Made by a program: the position numbers and the translations under genes. Below the pieces are notes generated by a model. It did no database searches and was not told where the DNA came from. It saw only the letters and a program-made list of their open reading frames with translations. From assembly GCA_902478715.1 (NCBI GenBank), contig CABSMC010000007.1, positions 1 through 53,137 of the forward strand: 53,137 bases of DNA. The letters run 5' to 3'. This document shows, in pieces, positions 45,149-53,137 of this stretch (positions are counted from its first letter, which is position 1; every line of letters begins with the position of its first letter). This DNA comes from an uncultured Adlercreutzia sp. (lineage in GTDB: Bacteria > Actinomycetota > Coriobacteriia > Coriobacteriales > Eggerthellaceae).

Positions 45149-45204
45149 CTACGGGATAATGCGATAATCTTTCGCGACAAGTTCGTGACACGCAAGATGA
45201 AGCA

Positions 45205-45250
45205 TTGCCATTCCTTAAGATTCGCTGTATATTTACAGTTAATCTTAAGG
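45205..45250 (+). promoter_or_regulatory. Antitoxin-toxin promoter and operator
   Basis: A -35 TTGCCA (45205-45210), 17-base spacer and -10 TATATT (45228-45233) form a good sigma-70 promoter. Inverted arms CCTTAAGATT (45213-45222) and AATCTTAAGG (45241-45250) flank the -10, and CTGTA-TATT-TACAG (45225-45238) sits inside. The right arm overlaps the AAGGAGG ribosome-binding site. This is a likely autoregulatory site. Confidence 0.7.
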
Positions 45251-45258
45251 AGGTTGCT

Positions 45259-45546
45259 ATGCCGCAGATAAAACCGCTGTCCGAATTCAATCGGAATCAG
45301 AACGCCCTCATCGAGGATCTCAGCCAGTCGGGCGAGCCCTTGTACCTCACACGCAACGGATCGGCCTGCGTCGTGGTGATGGACTCGGCCGCCTTCGACG
45401 CCGCCATGGCCTTCCGCAACGAGATCTACGAGCAGGAGATGCGCACCTACCGCGGCATGCTCAAGGGCATTCAGGAAATGCAGGAGGGCAAACTCCACGA
45501 CGCCCAGGACGTCATGGACGAGCTGCGGGCGCTGAGGGGCTGGTAG
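45259..45546 (+). CDS. Phd/YefM-type antitoxin
   Basis: A 95-residue protein. The N-terminal half (IKPLSEFNRNQNALIEDLSQSGEPLYLTRNGSACVVVMD, in parts: SEFNRNQ, PLYLTRNG, VVVMD) follows the Phd/YefM fold, which binds DNA. The C-terminal half is charged and helical, as needed to cover a toxin. Start at 45259 follows AAGGAGG. The next gene starts within or 2 bases after its stop, the usual antitoxin-toxin coupling. The pair should repress its own promoter just upstream. Confidence 0.85.
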   Translation: MPQIKPLSEFNRNQNALIEDLSQSGEPLYLTRNGSACVVVMDSAAFDAAMAFRNEIYEQEMRTYRGMLKGIQEMQEGKLHDAQDVMDELRALRGW

Positions 45547-45548
45547 TG

Positions 45549-45854
45549 ATGGCCTCCGAAGGCATGCGCGTTCTCTTCACGGACTCGGTGCGCACGTTCA
45601 TCCTGGAGAACGTTTACAGCGAGCGGGTAGCGCTCGCCATCGATCGCCAAAGGGACATGCTCGCGCTCTTCCCGGAAATGGGCCGCGAGTACGACCCCGT
45701 CTACGATGCGGCGCGCCTCTCGGTTCCGTGCCGGTGGATCGCCATTCCCGACACTCCCTTCACCATCTATTACGTGATCGACCACGACGCCGACGAAGTG
45801 AGAGTGTTCTACATCGAGCACCAGCGCATGAACCCCATGGGAAGGTTCTCGTAA
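45549..45854 (+). CDS. RelE/ParE-type toxin
   Basis: A 101-residue protein beginning MASEGMRVLFTDSVRTFI. The pattern of basic and aromatic residues, YDAARLSVPCRWIAIPDTPFTIYYVIDHDADEVRVFYIEHQRM (parts: YDAARL, YYVIDHD, VRVFYIEHQR), matches the beta-sheet core of RelE/ParE toxins with a C-terminal His/Arg. ATG 45549 is chosen; GTG 45546 overlapping the antitoxin stop is possible. It may cut mRNA on the ribosome or poison gyrase; the sequence does not decide. Confidence 0.8.
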   Translation: MASEGMRVLFTDSVRTFILENVYSERVALAIDRQRDMLALFPEMGREYDPVYDAARLSVPCRWIAIPDTPFTIYYVIDHDADEVRVFYIEHQRMNPMGRFS

Positions 45855-45869
45855 CACACGTCGCCCTCT

Positions 45870-45895
45870 GTAGGGGCTGACCTTGGTCAGCCCTC
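45870..45895. repeat. Right-flank copy of the 26-base REP-like repeat
   Basis: Identical to 45076-45101, including the hairpin GGGCTGACC-TT-GGTCAGCCC. It lies 15 bases after the toxin stop, so the toxin-antitoxin pair is framed by direct repeats. Confidence 0.75.
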
Positions 45896-45945
45896 ATGCC
45901 CCGATCTTAGGCGATCCCAGGAACAAAGGACAACCGAAGTCGTTC

Positions 45946-47391
45946 TTAGAGGCCCGCGCGCTCCCGCTCGAAAAGATCGATGACCTCTTGCCGGGAATGG
46001 GTGCCGGTCTTCTTGTAGATGCGGCGAATATGGGAGTTCACCGTGTTGGCGGAAACGAAGAGCTTGTCGCGGATGTAGGGGGTGGAGCGACCCCGGGCGA
46101 CGTAGGCCATAATCTCCCGCTCGCGGTCGGACAGGCCGAAGCGCTCCCCGATGCTCACCACGGCCGCCCGGTCGAGCTCGTCCTGACTCAGCTGAGGATT
46201 CCCCGAAGCGGAGACCAGATACGGGGACAGGTCCTCGAAGTGGCGCCCGGTGGGCTCGCCCAGAATCATGAACGAGCCGAGGCCCAGGGCCGCGAAGGCG
46301 ACGAAGTGCAGCATCATCTGGAACACGGCCGGATCATCGTGAATCTGATGGGAGAACGCGAGGTAGAGCCAGGTGCCGAGCACCGAGCCGCCCAGATAGA
46401 TGGCATTGCCGCCGAGAAAGTAGTGCACGGGGTCGTCGGGATCCATGAACGCCGTCTTGGAAAGGCAGCTCCACAGAAGCTGGGGCAGCATGATCATGAG
46501 CGCCACGACGAGGGCGGCAGAGGCTGTCAAGAAGGCCGGATTGGCCGCCAGAAGCACGGCGAGACCCACCAAGGGGGCGACGACGGCGAACACCGTCGCG
46601 GGATTGATGGCGAACGCGAATCGGAACAGAAGGGCAGCGGCGGCCAGGGCGAGCAGGCATCCGAACCCGATGGCGGAGGCGCTGAGGAGGTAGGCGCCCC
46701 CGCTTCTCCCCTCCGTGACAACCGGCAGCAGCAGGTAGCACAGGAAAGCCGCGCCGCCGAGGCCGCCCACCATGGCGCCGCGCATCTTCCACGTCCACGG
46801 CGGCCGCGCCCCGGCGAACTCGGGACGGCGCCCCTCGTGGGACGCCCCGGGCCTCTCGGATCGGTTCGCTGCGCACGCCAAAAGCGCGGCGATCAGCGGA
46901 ATAGCCTGGGCCAGCGCGAAACGAAGGTGCTCGGGCACCCACAAAAGCCCCATGAGACCGAGAGCGGCCGCGAGCACGCCGAACAGGACGACGTGCTCTA
47001 CCTGCTGGGCAGAGAGGCGCCCGTAGCAGACCGACCAGGCGCACACTAGTACCGTGGAGCCCAAGGCCGCCAGGACGATGCCAACCCCCACTGTTGCCAG
47101 GGTGTCCATGGCCATGACGAGGCCGCCGAGCCCCGCGGTCAGCGTACAGGCGATCTGAAGCGGCATCGAGCGCCCGAGCACTGCCGCCACGCGACGGGCG
47201 CGGAAGGCGACGAAGCTCAGAAGGAAGAACGCGCTGAGATAGGGTATGAGGGGACTGTTGTCCGACGTATCCGCCGGAGGGTTGTCGAACAGCGAGGTGA
47301 CCCCGAAGGTCAACAGCATCCACGAGACAACGAGCCCCATGGAAGCCCCAATCAGCAGCTCCTCCGCCGCAATGTTTGAACGCTGGCTCAA
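45946..47391 (-). CDS. Second membrane-bound LuxR-type regulator
   Basis: A 481-residue protein with about 12 hydrophobic segments (~10-385) and a C-terminal LuxR domain: FGLSDREREIMAYVARGRSTPYI (~418) and VSANTVNSHIRRIYKKTGTHSRQEVIDLF (~447, in parts: NTVNSHIRRIYKK, SRQEVID). Translation probably begins at TTG (47389-47391): AGGAGG lies 4 bases before it, and the reading then starts SQRSNIAAEELLIG. ORF extension upstream is hydrophilic and unlikely. It is downstream of the flavin reductase gene, same strand, and may control that reductase and its divergent neighbour. Confidence 0.82.
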   Translation of the reverse strand: MSQRSNIAAEELLIGASMGLVVSWMLLTFGVTSLFDNPPADTSDNSPLIPYLSAFFLLSFVAFRARRVAAVLGRSMPLQIACTLTAGLGGLVMAMDTLATVGVGIVLAALGSTVLVCAWSVCYGRLSAQQVEHVVLFGVLAAALGLMGLLWVPEHLRFALAQAIPLIAALLACAANRSERPGASHEGRRPEFAGARPPWTWKMRGAMVGGLGGAAFLCYLLLPVVTEGRSGGAYLLSASAIGFGCLLALAAAALLFRFAFAINPATVFAVVAPLVGLAVLLAANPAFLTASAALVVALMIMLPQLLWSCLSKTAFMDPDDPVHYFLGGNAIYLGGSVLGTWLYLAFSHQIHDDPAVFQMMLHFVAFAALGLGSFMILGEPTGRHFEDLSPYLVSASGNPQLSQDELDRAAVVSIGERFGLSDREREIMAYVARGRSTPYIRDKLFVSANTVNSHIRRIYKKTGTHSRQEVIDLFERERAGL

Positions 47392-47493
47392 GATTCCTCC
47401 TCGCCTCCCCCGCTTCCTGCTCCGCCGCTTCGCGATCCCGGACGCGCTCGGCACATTCCTGCCCCGCCCCAAAGGCGACCCAAACCGCAAAAC

Positions 47494-47520
47494 GCTGCCC
47501 CGCAGCGGATGCGGGGCAGC
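47494..47520 (-). terminator. Hairpin terminator after the flavin reductase gene
   Basis: GCTGCCCCGC (47494-47503), AGCGGAT loop, GCGGGGCAGC (47511-47520). On the minus strand it is followed by GTTTT, downstream of the reductase ending at 47619. It lies before the LuxR gene. Confidence 0.65.
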
Positions 47521-47618
47521 CTTAAAATAGCACATCGCCGGACTGAGGGGGAGGGGTATCTGCCGGCGTGGCCTTCGGATAAGCTTCTCGAAGGGGCCTT
47601 TTCAGCGGCCCCAGGTTT

Positions 47619-49316
47619 CTACTTCAGGCCCAGCATGTTCAGCACGGCGTGGCGTCCCTGGGTCATCGAGCGCCCGCAGGCGCAGCCGAAGATGAGCTCG
47701 GGATAGTTCCCGCTGAAGAAGCAGCCGGAGACGTTGCCCGCGGCCCACAGGCCCTCGATGGCGTCGTCGTTCTCGTCGATGACGGCGCAGTCGGCGTTGA
47801 TGCGCAGGCCGTCCAGCGTGCAGTAGGACATGCCGCCCTGGCGGACGCCGAAAAACGGCGGGGTGTCCAGGGCCAGCATGTGCTCGGCCTCCTTGCCGAA
47901 GTCCTCGTCGGCACCGGCGGCGCACAGCTCGTTGTAGCGGGAGACCGTGGCGACAAGGGCGTCGGTAGGAAGGTTCAGGCCCGCGGCCAGCTCCTCGATG
48001 GTGTCGGCCTGGACGATGTAGCCCTTCTCGATGAGCTGCTGGTTCATGCCCTCGATCATGGGGAACTCGAAGATCTGCGTGTGGCCCTGCGTGGGAGAGT
48101 GATCGATGCGGCTGCAGCCCTGGGTGTGGAAGGCGCGCACGTGGTCCTGCCAGTTGCTGTCGTAAAGGGAGACCCAGGTGCGGCCCTTCATCTCGGCCGT
48201 GGAGTGCATGGGGAAGTCGTAGGGCGCGTCCTCGTTGCAGAAGCGCTCCCCCTTCAAGTTGACCTTCAGCCACGGCTGGCTGCCCATCCAGAACATCTCG
48301 CCCTGGGGATTGTCGGCGCCGATCTCGGCATCGGGCATGACGGCGCCTCGGTCGAAGAACATGAACGAGGTGGAGGCATCCTTGCGGCCGCCGGCCCAAA
48401 TGCCCGCCTTGATGCCCTCGCCCACGTTGGACGGAAGGCCGCCGGCCTGGGCCTGCAGGGCGTAGGTCTCGGGCTGCAGCTGCTTGATGAGGCCCATGTC
48501 GCCCTCGTAGCCGCCGGTGGAGATGAGCACGCCCTTCGCCGCGTTGACGCGCAGATACCCGTCGCCGTTCTTGACGATGGCGCCCGTCACTTTCCCGTCC
48601 TCGACGACGCACTGCACGAGGGTCGTCTCGTACAGGAACTCCGCGCCCATGCCGCTCGCCAGGCGCTCGACGGTCTCGGGAACCACATGGAACGACTCGG
48701 GGCCCGGCTCCACATCGCCGGGGACCTGCACGTTGCACTGCACCGGCCAGATGGGGTAGATGCCGTGATGGCCCGTGCCGATGTCGGTCTCGCAGACGAT
48801 GGAAAAGCCCTCGGGCTCAAGATGCCCCATGATCCAGTCGACGCACTCGCCGGACTCCCGGGCCCACAGGTTGATGACGCGCTGATCGGCGCGGTAGCAG
48901 GCGTAGCGCATCAGCTCGTTGGCCACCTCGTTCGGGTCGATCTCGGCGCCGACGTCCTTCTGGCACTTGGCGCCGATGCAGCCCCAGAACTCGCGCATGG
49001 TGTTGAAGGTCGGCTGCTTATCGATGACGAGCGTGGTCGCGCCCTGCTCGGCGGCGGCCAGGGCGGCCGTGAGGCCCGCATGGCCGGCGCCGCAGATGAG
49101 GATGTCCACATCGCGCGTCTCCGCGATGTCGAAGCTCTCCAAGGGCTGGGCCTCGCCGTACCACTCCCCCGTCTCGGCGAGGGGCGCCTCGTCGGCGGAG
49201 CCTCCCGTGCTCTGCGCCGGCGCGCAGCCGGCCAGCATGCCGGCCGCGCCCGCGGCCAAAGCGCCGGTGCCGGCGACCGTCAAGAACGAGCGGCGGCTCA
49301 TCGAACGTGTTTCCAT
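47619..49316 (-). CDS. Tat-exported lipoprotein FAD reductase, divergent family member
   Basis: A 565-residue flavoprotein with Tat motif (MSRRSF) and lipobox (LAGC) at the start. FAD domain: DILICGAGHAGLTAALAAAEQGATTLVID (~70-100). There is no FMN-binding domain. Where fumarate reductases carry HHTMGG and G.NRLGGN, this protein shows GMSYCTLDG (~500) and SGNYPELIFGCACGR (~540), so the substrate and proton path must differ. WARESGECVDWIMGHL and IGAKCQKDVG bring extra Cys. AAAGGAGG precedes ATG 49316. It is divergent from another such reductase and upstream of the second LuxR regulator, which suggests an inducible respiratory or detoxifying reduction. Confidence 0.82.
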   Translation of the reverse strand: METRSMSRRSFLTVAGTGALAAGAAGMLAGCAPAQSTGGSADEAPLAETGEWYGEAQPLESFDIAETRDVDILICGAGHAGLTAALAAAEQGATTLVIDKQPTFNTMREFWGCIGAKCQKDVGAEIDPNEVANELMRYACYRADQRVINLWARESGECVDWIMGHLEPEGFSIVCETDIGTGHHGIYPIWPVQCNVQVPGDVEPGPESFHVVPETVERLASGMGAEFLYETTLVQCVVEDGKVTGAIVKNGDGYLRVNAAKGVLISTGGYEGDMGLIKQLQPETYALQAQAGGLPSNVGEGIKAGIWAGGRKDASTSFMFFDRGAVMPDAEIGADNPQGEMFWMGSQPWLKVNLKGERFCNEDAPYDFPMHSTAEMKGRTWVSLYDSNWQDHVRAFHTQGCSRIDHSPTQGHTQIFEFPMIEGMNQQLIEKGYIVQADTIEELAAGLNLPTDALVATVSRYNELCAAGADEDFGKEAEHMLALDTPPFFGVRQGGMSYCTLDGLRINADCAVIDENDDAIEGLWAAGNVSGCFFSGNYPELIFGCACGRSMTQGRHAVLNMLGLK

Positions 49317-49644
49317 AGTTTCCTCCTTTGCTTGCGGGGCCCCATCGCGCAGCTCGGCGGGGCCCCAATCCTCCCCGGCGGCATGGCGCGCCGCCGTTCG
49401 AATGCGACTGCCATCCTAGCCGCATCGACGGAAAAACCGCTGCTCAGACCTAGTGAAAACGAGATTCACCAGTTTCTGCTACAAGCCTTGCGCGGTTTCA
49501 CCATCCCCCAGCAGAGCATTCACGCGTCCTTTCCCTACCATGTGGCCCAACGGGTCGAAAGGCTCTAGGGAACCCCACGCAAGTGCTGTTGGGTGCCAAG
49601 TCGCCTTCCACCCGAGCAGAACCGATTTAAAGGAGGAAAGCGTT
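49317..49644. promoter_or_regulatory. Divergent promoter region between two flavin reductases
   Basis: 328 bases without a gene. GTGAA-AACGAGA-TTCAC (49453-49469) is an inverted repeat, and TTCACC occurs again at about 49497, so a shared operator is plausible. The rest is GC-rich. Confidence 0.4.
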
Positions 49645-51252
49645 ATGGGAAGCACATTGAGCCGCCGAGCGTTTCTCGGCATGGGAGCCGTGGGGGCCGC
49701 GGCCATCGGCGCGGGCCTTGCGGGCTGCGCGCCGTCGACCAAGGCGGCGCCCACCGAAGGAGGAGCCGCCCTGTCCGACACCGGCCTCTCGTTCCTGAAC
49801 GCGCCCGATCCCATCCCCGAAAGCGACATAACCGCCACCGAGACCTACGACGTAGTCGTAGTCGGCGGCTCCTCGGCGGGATTGGCCGCCGCAGCCTCGG
49901 CCGCCGAGGAGAGCGCGCGGGTGATCTGCCTGGAGAAGACACCGACCCCTGCCGGCGCGGGCACCTACTACGGCTTCATCAACACCGAGCTTCTGTCCCG
50001 CAACGGCGTGGCCGCCGTCGACGAGCAGGACTACGAGAAGCGCCTCATCGAGGCGGCGCTGGGCGCCACCAACCCCAAGCTCGTTCACGCTTACGTCAGC
50101 AACTCCGCCAAGGTGGGCGACTGGCTCGAGGACGTCACCCAGCAGACGGGCAACGAGCTGAAGTTCTCCGCCGACATGGGCTCGGAGAACACCGCCTGCT
50201 TCGATGACAACACTCCTGGGGCCAGCGCCTACGACGTGCTAACCGCCTACGGCACGTCCAAGGGCGCGACCTATGTCTACGAGACGGAGGCCGTGCAGCT
50301 GGAGAAGGACGATGCGGGCCGCATCGCGGCCGTGATCGCCAAGACCCCGGACGGCTACGTGCGCTACGAAGCCGAGAAGGGCGTCGTGCTCGCAACCGGC
50401 GGCTACAACGGCGACGCGGAGATGATCGAGGCCTACATCCCCTGGGTCGACCAGGACGTGCTCGCCCAGATGAGCCCCATCGCCGACACGGGCAATACCG
50501 GAGACGGCCTGAAGATGGCGGCCTGGGCCGGGGCGCGCATCGCCGAGGGGCCCCATTGCCCGATGATCCACTTCATCCAAGGGGCCATGCCCATGGCCGG
50601 CTCGCTGTTCGTGAACGCCACGGGCGAGCGCTTCATGGACGAGGGAACGTCCATGGAGGTGGCAGCGCAGATCCTCATGCGCCAGCCCGGGCACCGCATG
50701 TGGCAGATCAGCGACGCCAAGCCCTCGGGCATGGCACTGGTGATGGCCATGTCGGCCGGGCAGAGCGCGCCCGATGGCGCCGAGGGCGCTGAAGGAGCCC
50801 CGGCGGAAAGCGGCTTAGCGGAGCAGGGACCGATGGCCAACATGGCAGCGGACGACTCCCCCACCTTCGACACCTTGGACGAGCTAGCCGCGTCTATCGA
50901 TATGGATCCGGCGGTTCTCGCCAGCACCGTCGAGCGCTTCAACGAGCTCGTCGCCGCGGGCAAAGACGAGGATTTCAACTCCGATTTCACCTTGGCCGTC
51001 TCCATCGACACGCCGCCGTTCAAGGCCGTCGAGGCGCCTCCCTGCGCGCTGGCCATGATGGGCGGCCCGCAGATCAATGAGGCCATGGCCGTGCTCGACG
51101 AGGACTACGCCCCCATCCCCGGCCTGTACGCGGCCGGCAACTGCGCCGGCGGCTTCTACGGGCCCAACTATCCCATGCAGGTGCAATCGGGCCTCGCCCG
51201 CGCCTTCTGCACCGTCAGCGGCTACCTCGCCGCCAAGAACGCCCTTGCCTAG
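49645..51252 (+). CDS. Tat-exported lipoprotein FAD reductase, second divergent member
   Basis: A 535-residue flavoprotein. It has Tat motif (SRRAFLG), lipobox (LAGC) and FAD motif YDVVVVGGSSAGLAAAASAAEESARVICLEK (~70-100). FMN domain absent. In place of HHTMGG it shows ALAMMGGPQIN (~475) and, in place of G.NRLGGN, FYGPNYPMQVQSGLAR (~505), a different family signature. Residues ~375-410 are an Ala/Gly/Glu-rich insertion. Start at 49645 follows AAAGGAGG; upstream extension is rejected. It is coupled to an MFS gene 15 bases downstream, pointing to a transported organic substrate. Confidence 0.82.
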   Translation: MGSTLSRRAFLGMGAVGAAAIGAGLAGCAPSTKAAPTEGGAALSDTGLSFLNAPDPIPESDITATETYDVVVVGGSSAGLAAAASAAEESARVICLEKTPTPAGAGTYYGFINTELLSRNGVAAVDEQDYEKRLIEAALGATNPKLVHAYVSNSAKVGDWLEDVTQQTGNELKFSADMGSENTACFDDNTPGASAYDVLTAYGTSKGATYVYETEAVQLEKDDAGRIAAVIAKTPDGYVRYEAEKGVVLATGGYNGDAEMIEAYIPWVDQDVLAQMSPIADTGNTGDGLKMAAWAGARIAEGPHCPMIHFIQGAMPMAGSLFVNATGERFMDEGTSMEVAAQILMRQPGHRMWQISDAKPSGMALVMAMSAGQSAPDGAEGAEGAPAESGLAEQGPMANMAADDSPTFDTLDELAASIDMDPAVLASTVERFNELVAAGKDEDFNSDFTLAVSIDTPPFKAVEAPPCALAMMGGPQINEAMAVLDEDYAPIPGLYAAGNCAGGFYGPNYPMQVQSGLARAFCTVSGYLAAKNALA

Positions 51253-51267
51253 CGGAGGTCGGCCGCC

Positions 51268-52767
51268 ATGCAGACGCACACCCTCTCGCGCCAAGCCCTC
51301 ATCGCCGTGTTCGCCGCGCTGATGATCTCGATGTTCGTCGGCTCGCTCGACCAGACCATCGTCGCCACGGCGCTCCCCACCATCGTCGGCGAGCTGGGCG
51401 CCGTGAACCATATGCTCTGGGTCACCACAGCGTACTTCCTCGCATCTACGGTTGCAATGCCGCTTTACGGCAAGCTGGGCGACCTCTACGGCAGAAAGTA
51501 CCTGTTCTGCCTTGCCCAGGCCCTTTTCGTCGCGGGCTCGATCGTGTGCGCCCTCGGGGGCACCATGGGATGGCTCATTGCAGGACGGGCCATCCAGGGG
51601 CTCGGCGGCGGAGGCCAGATGATTCTCTCCCAGGCCATCGTCGCCGACATCTTCCCGCCCAAGGAGCGAGGAAAGTACCTGGGCATCATCGGCGCCTCCT
51701 TCGGCGTGAGCATGGTGGCCGGCCCGCTTTTGGGCGGTCTGCTCACCGAGCACCTGAACTGGCGATGGTGCTTCTGGATAAACCTGCCGCTCGGCCTGGC
51801 GGCCCTCGTTACGGCCGCCGTCGCCCTGCCGCACCGCGACCACGGAAGCGAGAGGCTGCGGCGCTTCGACATCGAGGGCGCCTTCTGCATGGCGGCCGCC
51901 TCCATCTGCCTCATTCTCGGGCTGTCCCTGGGAGGATCGACCTATCCGTGGAATTCTCTTCCGATCATCGGCCTTTTCTGCGGCTTCGCTGTCTTCGCGC
52001 TGCTCTTCGTCGTTGCCGAGCGGCGCGCCGCGGATCCGCTCATTCCGCCGACCTTGTTCCGCAACAGGAACTTCACCCTCGCCACAACCGCAGGGCTCGC
52101 CATCATGGTGGCGATGTCGGGGGTCATCTCGTATCTGCCCACCTATTTCCAGATTGTGGACGGCCTGGATGCCACCGTCGCCGGCTATATGGTGCTGCCG
52201 CTGGTCGGAGGCATGATGATCACCGCCGTGGCCTCCGGCTTCGCGGCGAGCAAGGTGCGCACGGTGAAGTGGCTGCCCGTCGTCTCCTGCGCCGTGGCGG
52301 CGGTGGCCATGGGCCTGCTCTCGACCATCACGGTGAACACGTCGCTTTGGCAGATGGGCGCCATGCTGTTTCTTCTGGGCTTCGGCATCGGGCTGGGCCA
52401 GCAGATACTCGTCCTCATCGTGCAGAACGAGTTTCCCGTATCAATCGTGGGAACTGCCACAGCGGCAAACAACTTCTTTCGCGAGATAGGAGGCACCGTG
52501 GGCAGCAGCCTGATAGGATCGCTGTTCTCGGCAAATCTGGCAGCGCGCATGAGCGAGTACGTGGGCGGTTCCCTGGGCGCTGTGGACGCGAACTCCCTCA
52601 CCCCGGCTCTGGTAAGCACGCTGGAAGAGGGAGTGCGCGCCGGGGTGCAGCACGCCTACAACGACGCCCTGGCCCCGGTGTTCGCGTGGCTCGTCCCCCT
52701 ACTCGCGGTCGCCTTTATCATGGTTCTCTTTCTCAAGAAGAAGCCCTTTGCGGAGACGAACCGCTAG
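51268..52767 (+). CDS. MFS transporter, DHA2 (EmrB/QacA) type
   Basis: A 499-residue carrier with 14 predicted helices. Motif SLDQTIVATALPTIVGEL (~25) and GRAIQGLGGGGQMILSQAIVADIFPPKERG (~105-135, in parts: GRAIQGLGGGG, PPKERGKY) are diagnostic of the DHA2 drug:H+ antiporters. It follows the flavin reductase after 15 bases, so it is in the same operon and may export the substrate or product. A convergent ligase gene ends 16 bases beyond its stop. Confidence 0.9.
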   Translation: MQTHTLSRQALIAVFAALMISMFVGSLDQTIVATALPTIVGELGAVNHMLWVTTAYFLASTVAMPLYGKLGDLYGRKYLFCLAQALFVAGSIVCALGGTMGWLIAGRAIQGLGGGGQMILSQAIVADIFPPKERGKYLGIIGASFGVSMVAGPLLGGLLTEHLNWRWCFWINLPLGLAALVTAAVALPHRDHGSERLRRFDIEGAFCMAAASICLILGLSLGGSTYPWNSLPIIGLFCGFAVFALLFVVAERRAADPLIPPTLFRNRNFTLATTAGLAIMVAMSGVISYLPTYFQIVDGLDATVAGYMVLPLVGGMMITAVASGFAASKVRTVKWLPVVSCAVAAVAMGLLSTITVNTSLWQMGAMLFLLGFGIGLGQQILVLIVQNEFPVSIVGTATAANNFFREIGGTVGSSLIGSLFSANLAARMSEYVGGSLGAVDANSLTPALVSTLEEGVRAGVQHAYNDALAPVFAWLVPLLAVAFIMVLFLKKKPFAETNR

Positions 52768-52783
52768 CAGGGGCGCTATTCCC

Positions 52784-53137
52784 CTACTGCCCGGATTTCA
52801 CCAGTTCCTCGGCCATCTCGCGGAGCTTGAACTTCTGCACCTTCATGGAGGGGGTCATGGGGAAGTCGTCCACGAAGAAGACGCGCTTAGGCACCTTGTA
52901 GCGGGCGATGCGCGGAATGGCGTACTCGCGCACATCATCCTCGGTCATGTCCTCAAAGCCCGGTCGCGTGCGGATGAAGGCGCCGACGATCTCGCCGAGA
53001 CGCGCATCGGGGATGCCCACCACCTGGGCGTCCAGCACGCCGGGCATAGTGAGCAGGAAGTTCTCCACCTCAAGTGGGTAGATGTTCTCGCCGCCGCGGA
53101 TGATCATGTCCTTGATGCGGCCCGTGACGCGGAAGTA
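52784..53137 (-). CDS. Acyl-CoA synthetase (AMP-forming), C-terminal part only
   Basis: The last 117 residues are visible; the gene continues past the right edge. TGRIKDMIIRGGENIYPLEVE is the A8 hinge, GIPDARLGEIVGAF (~40) follows, and the A10 region is TPSMKVQKFKLRE, where Lys remains but the usual Gly before it is Met. It is thus an ANL ligase, the fourth of the window, different from the FadK-like pair and from CaiC. Substrate unknown. Confidence 0.85.
   Translation of the reverse strand, partial: YFRVTGRIKDMIIRGGENIYPLEVENFLLTMPGVLDAQVVGIPDARLGEIVGAFIRTRPGFEDMTEDDVREYAIPRIARYKVPKRVFFVDDFPMTPSMKVQKFKLREMAEELVKSGQ

Noticed and set aside
45029..45160. CRISPR array
   Set aside because: The repeated units are palindromic, few, unevenly spaced and without unique spacers of constant length; no cas genes lie nearby.

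Overview
The window looks like chromosome of a strictly anaerobic, GC-rich gut actinobacterium of the Eggerthellaceae (Eggerthella, Gordonibacter or a relative). The clues are strong GGAGG ribosome-binding sites, Tat-exported lipoprotein flavin reductases of the fumarate-reductase family, a DMSO-reductase-family Mo enzyme, and LuxR regulators fused to a many-helix membrane domain. No rRNA, tRNA, CRISPR array or insertion sequence was found. The species is an inference; no marker gene fixes it.

Left part (1-10.4 kb): a zinc-ribbon fragment and a GntP-type permease, then a cytosolic molybdopterin oxidoreductase with its 16-Cys Fe-S partner, divergent from a LysR regulator. A Tat-lipoprotein FMN/FAD reductase, a flavodoxin-like reductase and an enoyl-CoA hydratase follow. 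Middle (10.4-29.5 kb): two tandem FadK-like acyl-CoA ligases, an acyl-CoA dehydrogenase (ACAD), and an operon etfB-etfA-(membrane Fe-S oxidoreductase)-NUDIX-MBL hydrolase. Next come coaD, a MetH-activation-like protein, an ACAD, a BaiCD/FadH-type flavin:Fe-S reductase, a TetR regulator and another ACAD.

Right-centre (29.5-45 kb): the most striking part is a rearranged carnitine/crotonobetaine reduction system. It has fixABCX on the minus strand, divergent caiD, and a seven-gene minus-strand run of MFS, alpha/beta hydrolase, caiA, caiB, caiC, MaoC-type hydratase and MFS, divergent from a membrane LuxR regulator. The CaiA, CaiB, CaiC, CaiD and FixABCX proteins resemble the E. coli proteins along their whole length. 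There is no CaiT (BCCT) transporter and no CaiE; MFS carriers, a hydrolase and a second hydratase fold take their place. Expected flow: uptake, optional ester hydrolysis, CoA activation (CaiC/CaiB), dehydration (CaiD or MaoC), and reduction of crotonobetainyl-CoA by CaiA with electrons from FixAB/FixCX, giving gamma-butyrobetaine as an electron-sink product. The second ETF system, with its membrane Fe-S oxidoreductase, would connect the other ACADs to menaquinone.

Right end (45-53.1 kb): a Phd/RelE-like toxin-antitoxin pair between copies of a hairpin repeat, a second membrane LuxR regulator, two divergent Tat-lipoprotein flavin reductases with non-canonical active-site motifs, a 14-helix MFS carrier and the C-terminus of another acyl-CoA ligase.
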